Below are positions 56,011-64,000 of a DNA stretch of 64,000 nt, piece after piece (positions within the stretch are counted from its first letter, which is position 1; each line of letters begins with the position of its first letter). The stretch is from AWTP1-18 sp036504515 (lineage in GTDB: Bacteria; Pseudomonadota; Gammaproteobacteria; Burkholderiales; Rhodocyclaceae): contig DASXVA010000007.1 in assembly GCA_036504515.1 (NCBI GenBank), positions 372,001 through 436,000 on the forward strand, written 5' to 3'. The position numbers and the translations under genes are program-made. Under the pieces are notes generated by a model. That model did not search any database. It saw only the letters and a list, made by a program, of their open reading frames with translations, and was not told where the DNA came from.

Positions 56011-56111
56011 CCGTAACCCCCCCAGCCCCCCTTGTCAGGGGGGAGTTCAAGCAGAGGTGTTCTGAGCAGCAGGCTCCTCCCCTGACAAGGGGAGGACGGG
56101 AGGGGTTGCGG
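56011..56111. repeat. C-rich intergenic inverted repeat (two ~36-bp arms)
   Basis: The left arm 56011-56045 and the reverse complement of the right arm 56074-56111 align closely around the shared core CCCCTTGTCAGGGG. Each arm also carries its own small hairpin. It lies between the 3' end of the outer membrane protein gene and the livK-type gene. It looks like a repeated intergenic element; copy number elsewhere cannot be judged here. Confidence 0.7.
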
Positions 56112-56150
56112 TGTTCGCTTTCTTGTATTCCTCAAGATCACGATAGTGGC

Positions 56151-56954
56151 CTAGAACTTGAGCAGCAGCAAAAATTGTGGGTGATGTTCGTTGACGCCGT
56201 CGTTACCGAACTTGTTTTTCCAGTACTGGTATTCGATGCCGCCATAAACCCGGCCAGCCTGGCCGAAGGGTTTGCCCAGGTCAAAGCGGATTTGGGGCTG
56301 GGTGAGCACCTGGGCCACGGTGCCGACACCGCGGGAGCCGATGAAGTCGATGAAGCCGGTGAATTCGCCATCCACGCTGCCGATGCTGAAGGGCAGGAAC
56401 CAGGAGGGGGTGACCTGATAGGTGTTGCTGTAGTTGGGGCAAGTGTTTGTGCCCTGATAGCAACCGTGATCCCAGTAGCCCAGCACGTCCACATTGAAAA
56501 AGCCCTTGAGCACGTCGAAGTCGAAGGTGACGCCGGCCAGGTATACCCGGGGTTGCGGGTGAAGCTGGCTGCTCTTGCTACCCGCGTTGATGCCGGCGGT
56601 CAGGCCCACATCCTTGACGGGGCCGAAGCTCCATTGATTGTGGGTCAGCTTGCCCAGGGACAGGGTGGTGTAGGCCTCGCCGTAGGTTTCTGAAGGAGCT
56701 TCGCTCTGCCCGCTCAGGTTCCGTTCCTGATTGCCGGATTTGAGGATATCCACAAAGGCAAAGTTGCGGCCCAGGCTGTAGCCGCTGGCGTGCTGCAAAG
56801 TGATGATCTGCTTGCTGACATCACGGGAGTTGACGGGCTCCCGGTAGTGGTCGCTTTGCAGGTATTGGATTTCGTTGCTGACCCAGTCCATGGCCAGCAG
56901 CGGCGTGGTCGCCAGGGACAGAACAACAAGCAGCAGACGGTGCAAGGGGGGCAT
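56151..56954 (-). CDS. Tsx/DUF5020-like outer membrane beta-barrel protein
   Basis: 267 residues from MPPLHRLLLVVLSLATTPLLAM, a clear signal peptide. The frame stays open to 57131 but that part overlaps prfB and has no signal sequence, so it is excluded. Alternating hydrophobic strands, GRNFAFVDILKSG, NQWSFGPVKDVGLTAGINAG, and the C-terminal Phe (LLLLKF, needed for outer membrane insertion) identify a nucleoside-channel-like (Tsx family) porin; the substrate is not determined. It lies 55 bp downstream of prfB on the same strand. Confidence 0.8.
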   Translation of the reverse strand: MPPLHRLLLVVLSLATTPLLAMDWVSNEIQYLQSDHYREPVNSRDVSKQIITLQHASGYSLGRNFAFVDILKSGNQERNLSGQSEAPSETYGEAYTTLSLGKLTHNQWSFGPVKDVGLTAGINAGSKSSQLHPQPRVYLAGVTFDFDVLKGFFNVDVLGYWDHGCYQGTNTCPNYSNTYQVTPSWFLPFSIGSVDGEFTGFIDFIGSRGVGTVAQVLTQPQIRFDLGKPFGQAGRVYGGIEYQYWKNKFGNDGVNEHHPQFLLLLKF

Positions 56955-57009
56955 GGCGTAGGTCCGCAAAGAAAAGGCGCACACCGGGCTGGCCGGTGTG
57001 CGGCAGGGC

Positions 57010-58114
57010 TTACACCCCTTGTTTGAGGCTGGCCTGGATGAACGGGTCGAGGTCGCCGTCGAGCACCTTCTGGGTGTTCGAGATTTCCACGCCGGTACGC
57101 AAATCCTTGATGCGGGAATTGTCCAGCACATAGCTGCGGATCTGGTGGCCCCAGCCCACGTCGGTCTTGCCGGCTTCCAGCTTGTCGGCTTCGGCCTGGC
57201 GCTTGCGCAGTTCCAGTTCGTAGAGGCGCGACTTCAACATGGCCATGGCTTCGGCCCGGTTGCGGTGCTGGGAACGGTCGTTCTGACACTGGACCACAAT
57301 GCCCGAGGGCGCGTGGGTAATCCGGATCGCCGAGTCGGTCTTGTTGATGTGCTGACCACCGGCACCGGAGGCGCGGAAGGTATCCACCCGCAGGTCGGCC
57401 GGGTTGATTTCCACCTCGATGGAATCGTCGATCTCGGGATAGACATAGAGGCTGGCAAAGCTGGTGTGGCGGCCGCCGGAGGAGTCGAAGGGACTCTTGC
57501 GCACCAAGCGGTGCACGCCGGTTTCGGTACGCAGGAAGCCGTAGGCGTAATCGCCTTCCACCTTGATGGATGCGCTGCGGATGCCCGCCACGTCGCCGTC
57601 GGTCTGTTCCAGCAGCTCGGTCTTGAAACCCTTCTTTTCGCAGTACTTGAGGTACTGGCGTAGCAGCATGCCGGCCCAGTCGCAAGCTTCGGTACCGCCG
57701 GCACCGGCCTGAATGTCGATGAAGCAGTTGTTGGGGTCGGCAGGATTGGCAAACATGCGGCGGAACTCAAGGCCCGCCACTTCGGTTTCCACGTTCTGCA
57801 GGTCGGCTTCGACGGCTTCCAGGGTGTCGAAGTCGCCTTCTTCCTTGGCCATGTCGAACAGTTCCCGGGCATCGGTTACCTGCTGACGCACATTTTGCAG
57901 GGTCAATACGACGGCTTCCAGGGACTTCTTTTCTTTGCCCAGGGCTTGGGCTTTTTCTGCATCGTTCCAGATCGCCGGGTCTTCCATCTCCCGGTTGAGT
58001 TCAGTCAGCTTTTCTTCTTTGACATCGAAGTCAAAGATACCTCCGCAGTTCGTCACCGCGCTGGGTCAGCCCGGTGAGGTGATTCTCGATGGCATTGATG
58101 CGTTCTGCTTCCAT
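57010..58114 (-). CDS. prfB: Peptide chain release factor 2, with programmed +1 frameshift
   Basis: RF2 terminates at UGA and UAA. The gene starts at 58114 (MEAERINAIENHLTGLTQRG...), runs 27 codons, meets an in-frame TGA (58033-58031), and continues by a +1 shift in the frame ending at 57010, giving about 367 residues. The shift is autoregulatory, favouring RF2 synthesis when RF2 is scarce. Downstream, SPF (RKSPFDSSG) recognises the stop codon, and GGQ (RASGAGGQHINKTDSA) triggers hydrolysis. It is not a sequencing error: the signal is conserved. Confidence 0.97.
58030..58044 (-). promoter_or_regulatory. prfB programmed frameshift signal
   Basis: On the minus strand, an internal Shine-Dalgarno GGAGG, then TAT CTT TGA C: the slippery CTT before TGA, as in E. 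coli prfB. Confidence 0.93.
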
Positions 58115-58383
58115 TTTTATGTCTGCCTGCGGATTAAAACGCGAAATTATACCGGCCCTGTCAAATCGCCACCGTTTCCGGGCAGCAACCCTTTGGCCAG
58201 TGTTGGCACGGCTTTGGTGCTATGACTGAAGATAGATTTTGATTGCGCACTATCCCGGGGCAAATGTGACTTAAAACATGGGCTTATCAAGCCATTTCAG
58301 TGGCGGGGCACAGATGTTGCCTTAAGAAAACTTGATTTCATCCTCTCATAAGGCAACACTCCGCCCTTCGACGGAATTTCAGA
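58115..58383. other. 269-bp divergent gap between prfB and the GGDEF-EAL gene, with an inverted repeat
   Basis: Arms TGTTGCCTTA (58315-58324) and TAAGGCAACA (58349-58358) are perfect 10-bp inverted copies separated by 24 bp, ending 26 bp before the ATG at 58384. No T-run follows. It could be an operator or an RNA leader hairpin. The rest of the gap shows nothing recognisable. Confidence 0.6.
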
Positions 58384-60519
58384 ATGCTCATGGAAAACTT
58401 TGCCTGCGACGACACCCCACTCGCCCGTACCTGGATGGCGGCCGAGCTGCGGATGAACCCGGCGCGGGTGTTGCAAACGCTGGTTAACAACCTGGACGGC
58501 ATGATCTTTCGCTGCCAGATGGATGCCCACTGGACCATGCTGTTCGTCAGCAGTGGCTGCTATCAACTGACCGGCTATGCCCCCGAAGCCTTGGTGCTGA
58601 ACCGGGACATCTCCTACGAAAACATCACCGATAGCGGTGACCGGGCCAAGGTCCGCGAAGTCATCACGGCAGCCATTGCGGCCAACCGTCGCTATCGGGT
58701 CGAGTACCGGATTACCCGGGCCGACGGCACCATTTGCTGGGTGGCGGAGCGGGGCGCCCAGGTGACCGATGAAACCGGCCGCCTGGTGCTGGAAGGCTTT
58801 GTCGAGGACATCACCGAACAGGTTCAGGCCCAGCACGATCTGGCTTCTGCCGAAGCCCGTTACCGCAGCATTTTTGAAAACTCCAGCGAAGGGGTTTTCC
58901 AGACCACCGCCGACGGTCACTATCTCAACGCCAATCCGGCTTTGGCCCGCATCTACGGCTATGACACCGCTGGGGAACTGATTACGGCCCTGCAGAACAT
59001 CGGTTCCCAGCTCTATGTGGATACCACCAGCCGGGCCCGCTTCCAGCAGATCATGGCCGAGCAGGGTGCGGTACAGGGCTTCGAGGCACAAGTACGGCGC
59101 CACGATGGCACGGTGATCTGGATCGCCGAGAACGCCCACGCGGTTCACGGCCCCGATGGTGCGTTCCTCTACTACGAAGGCACGGTGCAGGACATCACCG
59201 AGACCAAGCGTTATCAGGAACAACTGGAGCATCAGGCCAGCCACGACCTGCTCACCGGCCTGCCCAACCGTACCTTGTTCACCGACCGGCTCAAGCAGGC
59301 CATCAGCCAGGCGGACCGTAACGGCTACTTTGCCGCCGTGGCTTTTATCGACCTGGACAACTTCAAGTACATCAACGACAGCCTGGGCCACAAGGCCGGC
59401 GACGAACTGCTGATTGAAATCGCCCTGCGTCTCCAGGGGGCACTGCGCGGTGGCGATACCGTCGCCCGCTATGGTGGCGATGAGTTCGTGCTGATCCTCA
59501 ACAATCACTATCAGGTCACTTCAGTGGTGAAGGTCATCGACCGGGTGTTGAAGGAAATCCAGCGGCCCATGGTGTTGGAAGGGCAGGAACTCTGCGTTAC
59601 CTGCAGTATCGGCCTGAGCCTGTATCCCTCGGATGGTGGCGATCCTCAGTCCCTGATCCAGCACGCCGATGCGGCTATGTATCTGGCCAAGGAAAGTGGT
59701 CGCAACAACTTCCAGTTCTTCACCCGGCGCCTCAACGAGCTGGCGGTGGAGCGGGTCAGTCTGGAAGGCAGTCTGCGTCGCGCTTTGGAGCGGGACGAAC
59801 TCAAAGTGTTCTACCAGCCCAAGGTGGACAGCGCCGGTTATCCCCTCGGCGTCGAAGCACTGCTGCGCTGGTTCAGCAGCGAACATGGCACCGTGACGCC
59901 GGATCGTTTCATCGGTCTGGCGGAAGACACCGGCCTGATTGAACCCATCACCGAATTCGTGCTCCGTACCGCTTGCCAACAGGCTGTGGCCTGGCGCGTG
60001 GCGGGCTATCCGGCCATGCAGATGGCGGTCAACCTTTCTGCCCGTTCCCTCAAACAACCCGATCTGGTGGAGCGGGTGATGGCCATTCTGGAAGAAACCG
60101 GTTTGCCGCCGGAATACCTGGAACTGGAACTGACAGAAAGCATGTTGATCGACGACATTGATCGCTCCATCGACGTGCTGAACGATTTCAAGTCGAAAGG
60201 TATCCGGCTGGCCATTGACGATTTCGGCACCGGCTATTCTTCCCTCAGCTACCTGCAGCGCTTCCCGGTGGACATCCTCAAGATCGACCGCACCTTCGTC
60301 CGCAATCTTGAACTGCATCCCCTGGAAACCGACATCACCAAGCTCATCATCCTGCTCGGCCACAGCCTGGGCCTCAAGGTGGTGGCCGAAGGGGTGGAAA
60401 CCGAGAGCCAACGGGAACACCTGGAAGCCCTGGGCTGCGACGAGTTTCAAGGGTTCTTTTTCTCCAAGCCCATGGGCTCGGGAGAGCTGGCTCGGCACTA
60501 CCTCGCGCGCTACTTCTGA
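58384..60519 (+). CDS. PAS-PAS-GGDEF-EAL protein, both catalytic motifs intact
   Basis: 711 residues, soluble. PAS domains lie at about 25-145 and 150-275. The GGDEF domain (about 280-440) has GGDEF at 364-368 with an RxxD site (RGGD) before it. The EAL domain (about 450-705) has EAL at 491-493, IDDFGTGYSS and VVAEGVETES. Bifunctional c-di-GMP turnover is therefore possible, with PAS signals choosing the direction. It is outside the main signalling island and has no receiver. An inverted repeat lies just upstream. Confidence 0.92.
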   Translation: MLMENFACDDTPLARTWMAAELRMNPARVLQTLVNNLDGMIFRCQMDAHWTMLFVSSGCYQLTGYAPEALVLNRDISYENITDSGDRAKVREVITAAIAANRRYRVEYRITRADGTICWVAERGAQVTDETGRLVLEGFVEDITEQVQAQHDLASAEARYRSIFENSSEGVFQTTADGHYLNANPALARIYGYDTAGELITALQNIGSQLYVDTTSRARFQQIMAEQGAVQGFEAQVRRHDGTVIWIAENAHAVHGPDGAFLYYEGTVQDITETKRYQEQLEHQASHDLLTGLPNRTLFTDRLKQAISQADRNGYFAAVAFIDLDNFKYINDSLGHKAGDELLIEIALRLQGALRGGDTVARYGGDEFVLILNNHYQVTSVVKVIDRVLKEIQRPMVLEGQELCVTCSIGLSLYPSDGGDPQSLIQHADAAMYLAKESGRNNFQFFTRRLNELAVERVSLEGSLRRALERDELKVFYQPKVDSAGYPLGVEALLRWFSSEHGTVTPDRFIGLAEDTGLIEPITEFVLRTACQQAVAWRVAGYPAMQMAVNLSARSLKQPDLVERVMAILEETGLPPEYLELELTESMLIDDIDRSIDVLNDFKSKGIRLAIDDFGTGYSSLSYLQRFPVDILKIDRTFVRNLELHPLETDITKLIILLGHSLGLKVVAEGVETESQREHLEALGCDEFQGFFFSKPMGSGELARHYLARYF

Positions 60520-60576
60520 TCGCTGCAAAATCAGCAAAATCCGATGTCTGTCTGACCTCCGGATTTTGCTGACAGG

Positions 60577-61755
60577 TCAGGTCAGAAGCTGCCGCAACAT
60601 TTCCAGCATCCGGTCGATTTCCTCCCGGCTTACGTTCAACGCCGGCATGAAGCGGATCAGGTTGGGACGGGGTGCATTGAGCAGCAAACCTTCTGGTGAC
60701 AGATTACGGGCGGCTTCCACCAAAGCCGGCCCCCGCTCATCGGCCAAAACCAGGGCCCGCAACAGGCCGCTGCCCCGTTCCCCTTCATGGCCGGTTTCTT
60801 CCGCCAGATGCAGCAGGCCCTGGGAAAGATATTCGCCGTTAGCCACGACCTGATCGAGGAAGCCGGGAGCCACTATGGTTTCCAGTACCGCCAGTCCCAC
60901 CGCCGTCATCAAGGGGTTGCCGTTGTAGGTGCCGCCCTGGTCGCCGGCCTCGAAGCAACACACCGCTTCCCTTGCCAGCAAGGCCGATAGCGGCACGCCT
61001 CCGCCGATGCCCTTGCCCAGGGTCATGATGTCCGGCGTGATGCCGGCGTGTTCGTAGGCGAAGAGCTTGCCGGTACGACCCACGCCGGTCTGGACCTCAT
61101 CGACGATCAGCAGGATGCCCTGGGCTTCCGTCAGTTGGCGCAGGGCTTTGAGGAATTGCGGATGGGCCGGAATCACGCCGCCTTCGCCCTGGATCGGCTC
61201 CAGCATTACGGCTGCCGTCTGGGGACCGATCAGGGCTTCCACCGATTCCAGATCGTTCAGCCGGGCCTTGGGAAACCCCGCTACCTGAGGGGCGAACAGC
61301 CGGTCCCAGCCGGGTTTGCCCGAGGCGGACATGGTGGCCAGGGTGCGGCCGTGAAAACTGTTTTCAAAGGTGATGATCTCGAAGGCGTTATTGCGGAACT
61401 TCTGCCCCCATTTGCGCGCCAGCTTGATGGCCCCTTCGTTGGCCTCGGCGCCGGTGCTGGCAAAGAATACCCGGTCAAAGCAGGAGTGTTCCGTCAGCAG
61501 CCGTGCCAGCCGGGCCGAAGGTTCATTGAAAAACGCCGGGCTGGGGTTGATCAGCTTGCCGGCCTGGTCGGCCAGGGCTTGCTGGATCTGGGGCGGGCAA
61601 TGACCAAGACAGTTCACCGCCCAGCCCTGAACGAAATCCAGATATCGCTTGCCCTGATGATCTGTCAGCCAGGCGCCCTGGCCTTGCACAAAGTGCAGGT
61701 TGGGGCGGGCGGTAATCCACATCAGGGCATCGGTATCGGGCAGGGCGGTGGTCAT
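60577..61755 (-). CDS. argD: Acetylornithine aminotransferase
   Basis: A 392-residue class III PLP aminotransferase making N-acetylornithine in arginine synthesis; it may also act on succinyl-diaminopimelate. ITARPNLHFVQGQGAWLTDHQGKRYLDFVQGWAVNCLGH, FFASTGAEANEGAIKLARKWG, FHGRTLATMSASG, VDEVQTGVGRTG and the PLP lysine in TLGKGIGGGVPLSA support it. No other arg gene is adjacent. A bidirectional hairpin terminator 50 bp upstream separates it from the antiporter region. Confidence 0.9.
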   Translation of the reverse strand: MTTALPDTDALMWITARPNLHFVQGQGAWLTDHQGKRYLDFVQGWAVNCLGHCPPQIQQALADQAGKLINPSPAFFNEPSARLARLLTEHSCFDRVFFASTGAEANEGAIKLARKWGQKFRNNAFEIITFENSFHGRTLATMSASGKPGWDRLFAPQVAGFPKARLNDLESVEALIGPQTAAVMLEPIQGEGGVIPAHPQFLKALRQLTEAQGILLIVDEVQTGVGRTGKLFAYEHAGITPDIMTLGKGIGGGVPLSALLAREAVCCFEAGDQGGTYNGNPLMTAVGLAVLETIVAPGFLDQVVANGEYLSQGLLHLAEETGHEGERGSGLLRALVLADERGPALVEAARNLSPEGLLLNAPRPNLIRFMPALNVSREEIDRMLEMLRQLLT

Positions 61756-61804
61756 GCGAGGCTCCAGTTACAAGGGTTTTAAAAAAAACGGCAAAGCAAA
61801 ACAA

Positions 61805-61834
61805 AAAAGGCCACGGGGGGAACCGTGGCCTTTT
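61805..61834. terminator. Hairpin terminator upstream of argD
   Basis: Stem AAAAGGCCACGG / CCGTGGCCTTTT with a 6-nt loop and A/T runs on both sides. On the minus strand it lies between an unknown upstream transcript and the argD start, so it could be a leader attenuator or the end of a small transcript. Confidence 0.75.
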
Positions 61835-62109
61835 ACGAAAAATTCGTTGCGGGAAGAAGTCTCGGGATATTCATCGTCCCGTCTCTTTCTTGTCCCGGCA
61901 TAGCCGCACGGTTCCCTCTGGGGGAATTGGGCGTCGGCATCGGCGGAGGGAGAGGAGGGCGTTCATGGGCAAAGTTTGCCATGAAATCCGTCGGCCGTGG
62001 GGCTCGTCCGAGGGTCATGGATTTGGCCAATTTTCATTAATTTGGCATGAGAGCCGGAACCTCGTGGTAATAAGTGGGTCAGCCTGTATTAACTCTTTCT
62101 GTCTGCCTC
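61835..62109. other. 275-bp gap before the antiporter gene
   Basis: Pro-rich short frames exist on the minus strand (for example 61833-62030) but have no Shine-Dalgarno sequence or family similarity. No promoter, operator or known RNA is recognised. Confidence 0.4.
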
Positions 62110-63849
62110 ATGCCCCATAACATCAGCCTCATTACCACCATTGCTTCCGCCTTTGGTACCGCCCTGATTCTTGGTTTCATTGCCGAGCGGATCAAAGTGC
62201 CAGCCCTGGTCGGCTACCTGCTCGCCGGAGTGCTCATCGGCCCGGCGACTCCGGGCTTTGTGGCAGATGTGGACATTGCTTCCCAGTTGTCCGAGATCGG
62301 CATCATGTTGCTGATGTTCGGCGTGGGCCTGCATTTTTCGCCCAGTGATCTGCTGTCGGTCCGGCGCATTGCGGTTCCCGGTGCCCTGGTGCAGATGGGC
62401 ACGGCCACCTTGCTGGGCACGGTGATGGCCTGGCTCTGGGGCTGGACTGTGGGCAGTGCCCTGGTCTTCGGTTTGTCCCTGTCCTGCGCCAGTACCGTGG
62501 TGCTGCTCAAATCCCTGGAAGCCCGCAAGCAGATGGAGACCATGAACGGCCGCGTCGCCGTGGGTTGGCTGGTGGTTCAGGATCTGGTGACGGTCATGGT
62601 GCTGGTGCTCCTGCCGCCCCTGGCCGGCGTGCTGGGCGGTTCGGTTGTTCCCGTTGATGCGCTTGCACCGGCCACTGATGCTGCGCCCCTGTGGATGACC
62701 ATCGGCAAAACCCTGTTCGAGGTTTCGGCCTTCATCGCCCTGATGTTGATTGTCGGCCGGCGTGTGCTGCCCTGGCTGTTGTGGCAAGTGGCCCGCACCG
62801 GCTCCCGCGAGTTGTTCACCCTCTCCGTCATCGCCACGGCCATCGGTATCGCCTACGGAGCATCGGCCCTGTTCAGCGTTTCCTTTGCCCTGGGTGCCTT
62901 CTTCGCCGGCACGGTGATGCGGGAGTCCGAGTTCAGCCATCGGGCTGCCCAGGAATCCCTGCCTTTGCGGGATGCTTTTTCGGTGCTGTTTTTTGTCTCG
63001 GTGGGCATGTTGTTCAATCCCGCCATCCTGATCGAGCAGCCCCTGCATGTACTCTGCGTCGTGGCCGTGATTGTTTTCTGCAACGGTTTTTCGGCCCTGG
63101 CCCTGATCCTCTCCCTGCGGTATCCCCTCAACACCGCCTTGACCATTGCCGCCAGCCTGGGCCAGATCGGCGAGTTCTCCATCATCCTGGCCGGGCTGGG
63201 GCGGTCCTTGGGTTTGCTGCCGCCTGAAGGGATGAATCTGGTGCTGGCGGGTGTGTTGATTTCCATTGCTCTGAATTCCTTTTTGCTCTCGGCCACCAAG
63301 CCCCTGGGGCGCTGGTTGCTCAAGCATTCCCCCTTGGTCCGCCGCCTTGAGCAGCGACAAGATCCCTATGCCGAGTTGCCCATGACGACCGAACGGAAAT
63401 ACCTGGAGGGGCAAGTGGTTCTGGTGGGTTATGGCCGGGTCGGGCGGCGCATTGCTGCTGCATTGGACGAGCGGGGTATCCCCTATGTGGTGGCCGAACA
63501 GAACCGCGAAGTGGTGGAGGATTTGCGCAAGAAAGGTTTGCCCTCCGTCTCGGGGGATGCCTCTGATCCGGCCGTGCTGATTCAGGCCCACATCGCCAAC
63601 GCCGCTATGCTCGTCATTGCCACGCCGGACACCATCAATGTCCGGCAGATGGCCGATACTGCCCGGGCCCTCAATCCCGCTATCGAGATTGTGTTGCGCA
63701 CCCACAGTGAAGATGAGTCGGTCTTGCTGGGCAAGGATGGCATCGGCACGGTCTTCTTCGGCGAGGAAGAATTGGCCAAGGGCATGACGGTCCATGTGCT
63801 GGAACGCTTCGCTCCCCGGCAGGCAGAAACTGCATCCGCCCACGGCTAA
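62110..63849 (+). CDS. YbaL/Kef-type cation:proton antiporter (CPA2) with TrkA-N domain
   Basis: 579 residues from MPHNISLITTIASAFGTA; an in-frame start at 62074 is less likely. About 12 hydrophobic segments: LVGYLLAGVLIGPATPGF, DLVTVMVLVLLPPLAGV, FSVSFALGAFFAGTVMRESEFSH, ASLGQIGEFSIILAGLG. A cytoplasmic Rossmann TrkA-N domain (about 440-565: VVLVGYGRVGRRIAAAL) binds NAD(H). Architecture matches YbaL/RosB and Kef K+/H+ antiporters. A glutathione-linked KefC role is possible but not shown. No KefF/G partner is next to it. Confidence 0.88.
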   Translation: MPHNISLITTIASAFGTALILGFIAERIKVPALVGYLLAGVLIGPATPGFVADVDIASQLSEIGIMLLMFGVGLHFSPSDLLSVRRIAVPGALVQMGTATLLGTVMAWLWGWTVGSALVFGLSLSCASTVVLLKSLEARKQMETMNGRVAVGWLVVQDLVTVMVLVLLPPLAGVLGGSVVPVDALAPATDAAPLWMTIGKTLFEVSAFIALMLIVGRRVLPWLLWQVARTGSRELFTLSVIATAIGIAYGASALFSVSFALGAFFAGTVMRESEFSHRAAQESLPLRDAFSVLFFVSVGMLFNPAILIEQPLHVLCVVAVIVFCNGFSALALILSLRYPLNTALTIAASLGQIGEFSIILAGLGRSLGLLPPEGMNLVLAGVLISIALNSFLLSATKPLGRWLLKHSPLVRRLEQRQDPYAELPMTTERKYLEGQVVLVGYGRVGRRIAAALDERGIPYVVAEQNREVVEDLRKKGLPSVSGDASDPAVLIQAHIANAAMLVIATPDTINVRQMADTARALNPAIEIVLRTHSEDESVLLGKDGIGTVFFGEEELAKGMTVHVLERFAPRQAETASAHG

Positions 63850-64000
63850 GTTTGCAACGCCAATAATTTTGGCCTGTAGCACTCCGGTGCTACCTGCCCC
63901 CTCTCTCTCCGTTACAGAATGTCTCACCCCCAACCCCAAGGGGCGCACCCCCAGACCTACAACAGAGACACTGCAACACAAACCAAAAAACAAACAGAGG
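63850..64000. other. 151-bp tail without a recognised gene
   Basis: C-rich and repeat-like: CTCACCCCCAACCCCAAGGGGCGCACCCCC (63925-63953 region) resembles the C-rich intergenic stretches near 11.8 and 56.0 kb. No coding sequence reaches the window edge convincingly. Confidence 0.4.

Noticed and set aside
56955..57131. N-terminal extension of the Tsx-like protein into prfB
   Set aside because: It would hide the signal peptide that begins at 56954 and overlaps the well-supported prfB frame.
57010..58056. prfB read as a pseudogene because of an in-frame TGA
   Set aside because: The TGA is the conserved programmed frameshift site with CTT and an internal Shine-Dalgarno sequence.
61833..62030. 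Small 65-residue Pro-rich minus-strand frame ending at a hairpin
   Set aside because: TTG start, no ribosome site, no family similarity; kept only as a possible transcript.

Overview
The window looks like the chromosome of a respiring, metabolically versatile betaproteobacterium, most likely of the Rhodocyclales (inferred from gene content and protein flavour, not from a marker-gene comparison). Supporting genes are a cysE-iscR-iscSUA-hscBA-fdx-iscX cluster, a [4Fe-4S] FNR beside hemN, a class I fumarase, prfB with its programmed frameshift, a phasin, and a very large set of c-di-GMP signalling genes. I saw no insertion sequence, prophage, CRISPR array, tRNA or rRNA.

Layout. (1) 1-5.2 kb: an oxygen-related block, with the tail of a chemoreceptor-like protein coupled to a diiron ODP/flavodiiron-like protein, a SirB-family membrane protein, fnr, hemN, a TauE/SafE-UreH-type membrane protein and a universal stress protein. 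(2) 5.2-7.9 kb: a MerR/CueR-type regulator divergent from a Cu(I) P1B-ATPase, with a mer-like operator between them. (3) 7.9-15.7 kb: cysE and the full isc operon, with two cysteine desulfurases in tandem and three candidate IscR boxes, one of them in front of cysE. (4) 15.7-16.7 kb: a DmeF-type metal efflux pump. (5) 16.8-38.2 kb: a signalling island of twelve proteins. It holds four paralogous histidine kinases with different sensors (periplasmic, soluble coiled coil, PAS-PAS, hemerythrin), a FIST protein, HDOD proteins, a Ser/Thr kinase-HDOD-GAF protein, and receiver proteins whose outputs are HD-GYP, GGDEF and EAL domains. No DNA-binding output domain is visible. (6) 38.2-51.2 kb: housekeeping genes: a ZIP transporter, pgeF, rluD, bamD, murI, a RidA-like protein, a class I fumarase, a YqhA-like protein, acs, an ATP-grasp protein, moeA-moaD-moaE and a phasin. 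(7) 51.4-64 kb: clpB behind a sigma-32-type promoter, a small AT-rich membrane protein flanked by near-identical inverted terminators, a livK-type binding protein, a Tsx-like porin, prfB, a PAS-PAS-GGDEF-EAL protein, argD and a YbaL/Kef-type antiporter.

How it fits together. Oxygen and redox sensing recurs: the ODP-like protein, FNR controlling anaerobic haem synthesis, IscR controlling Fe-S assembly and perhaps cysteine supply, and a hemerythrin kinase feeding a c-di-GMP network. The part most worth following up is the 21-kb island. Its kinases share one catalytic core, its genes overlap by 4-17 bp, and its phosphorylation targets all appear to act through c-di-GMP or protein interaction. 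At least one of its GGDEF-EAL proteins has lost catalytic residues and may be a c-di-GMP effector.
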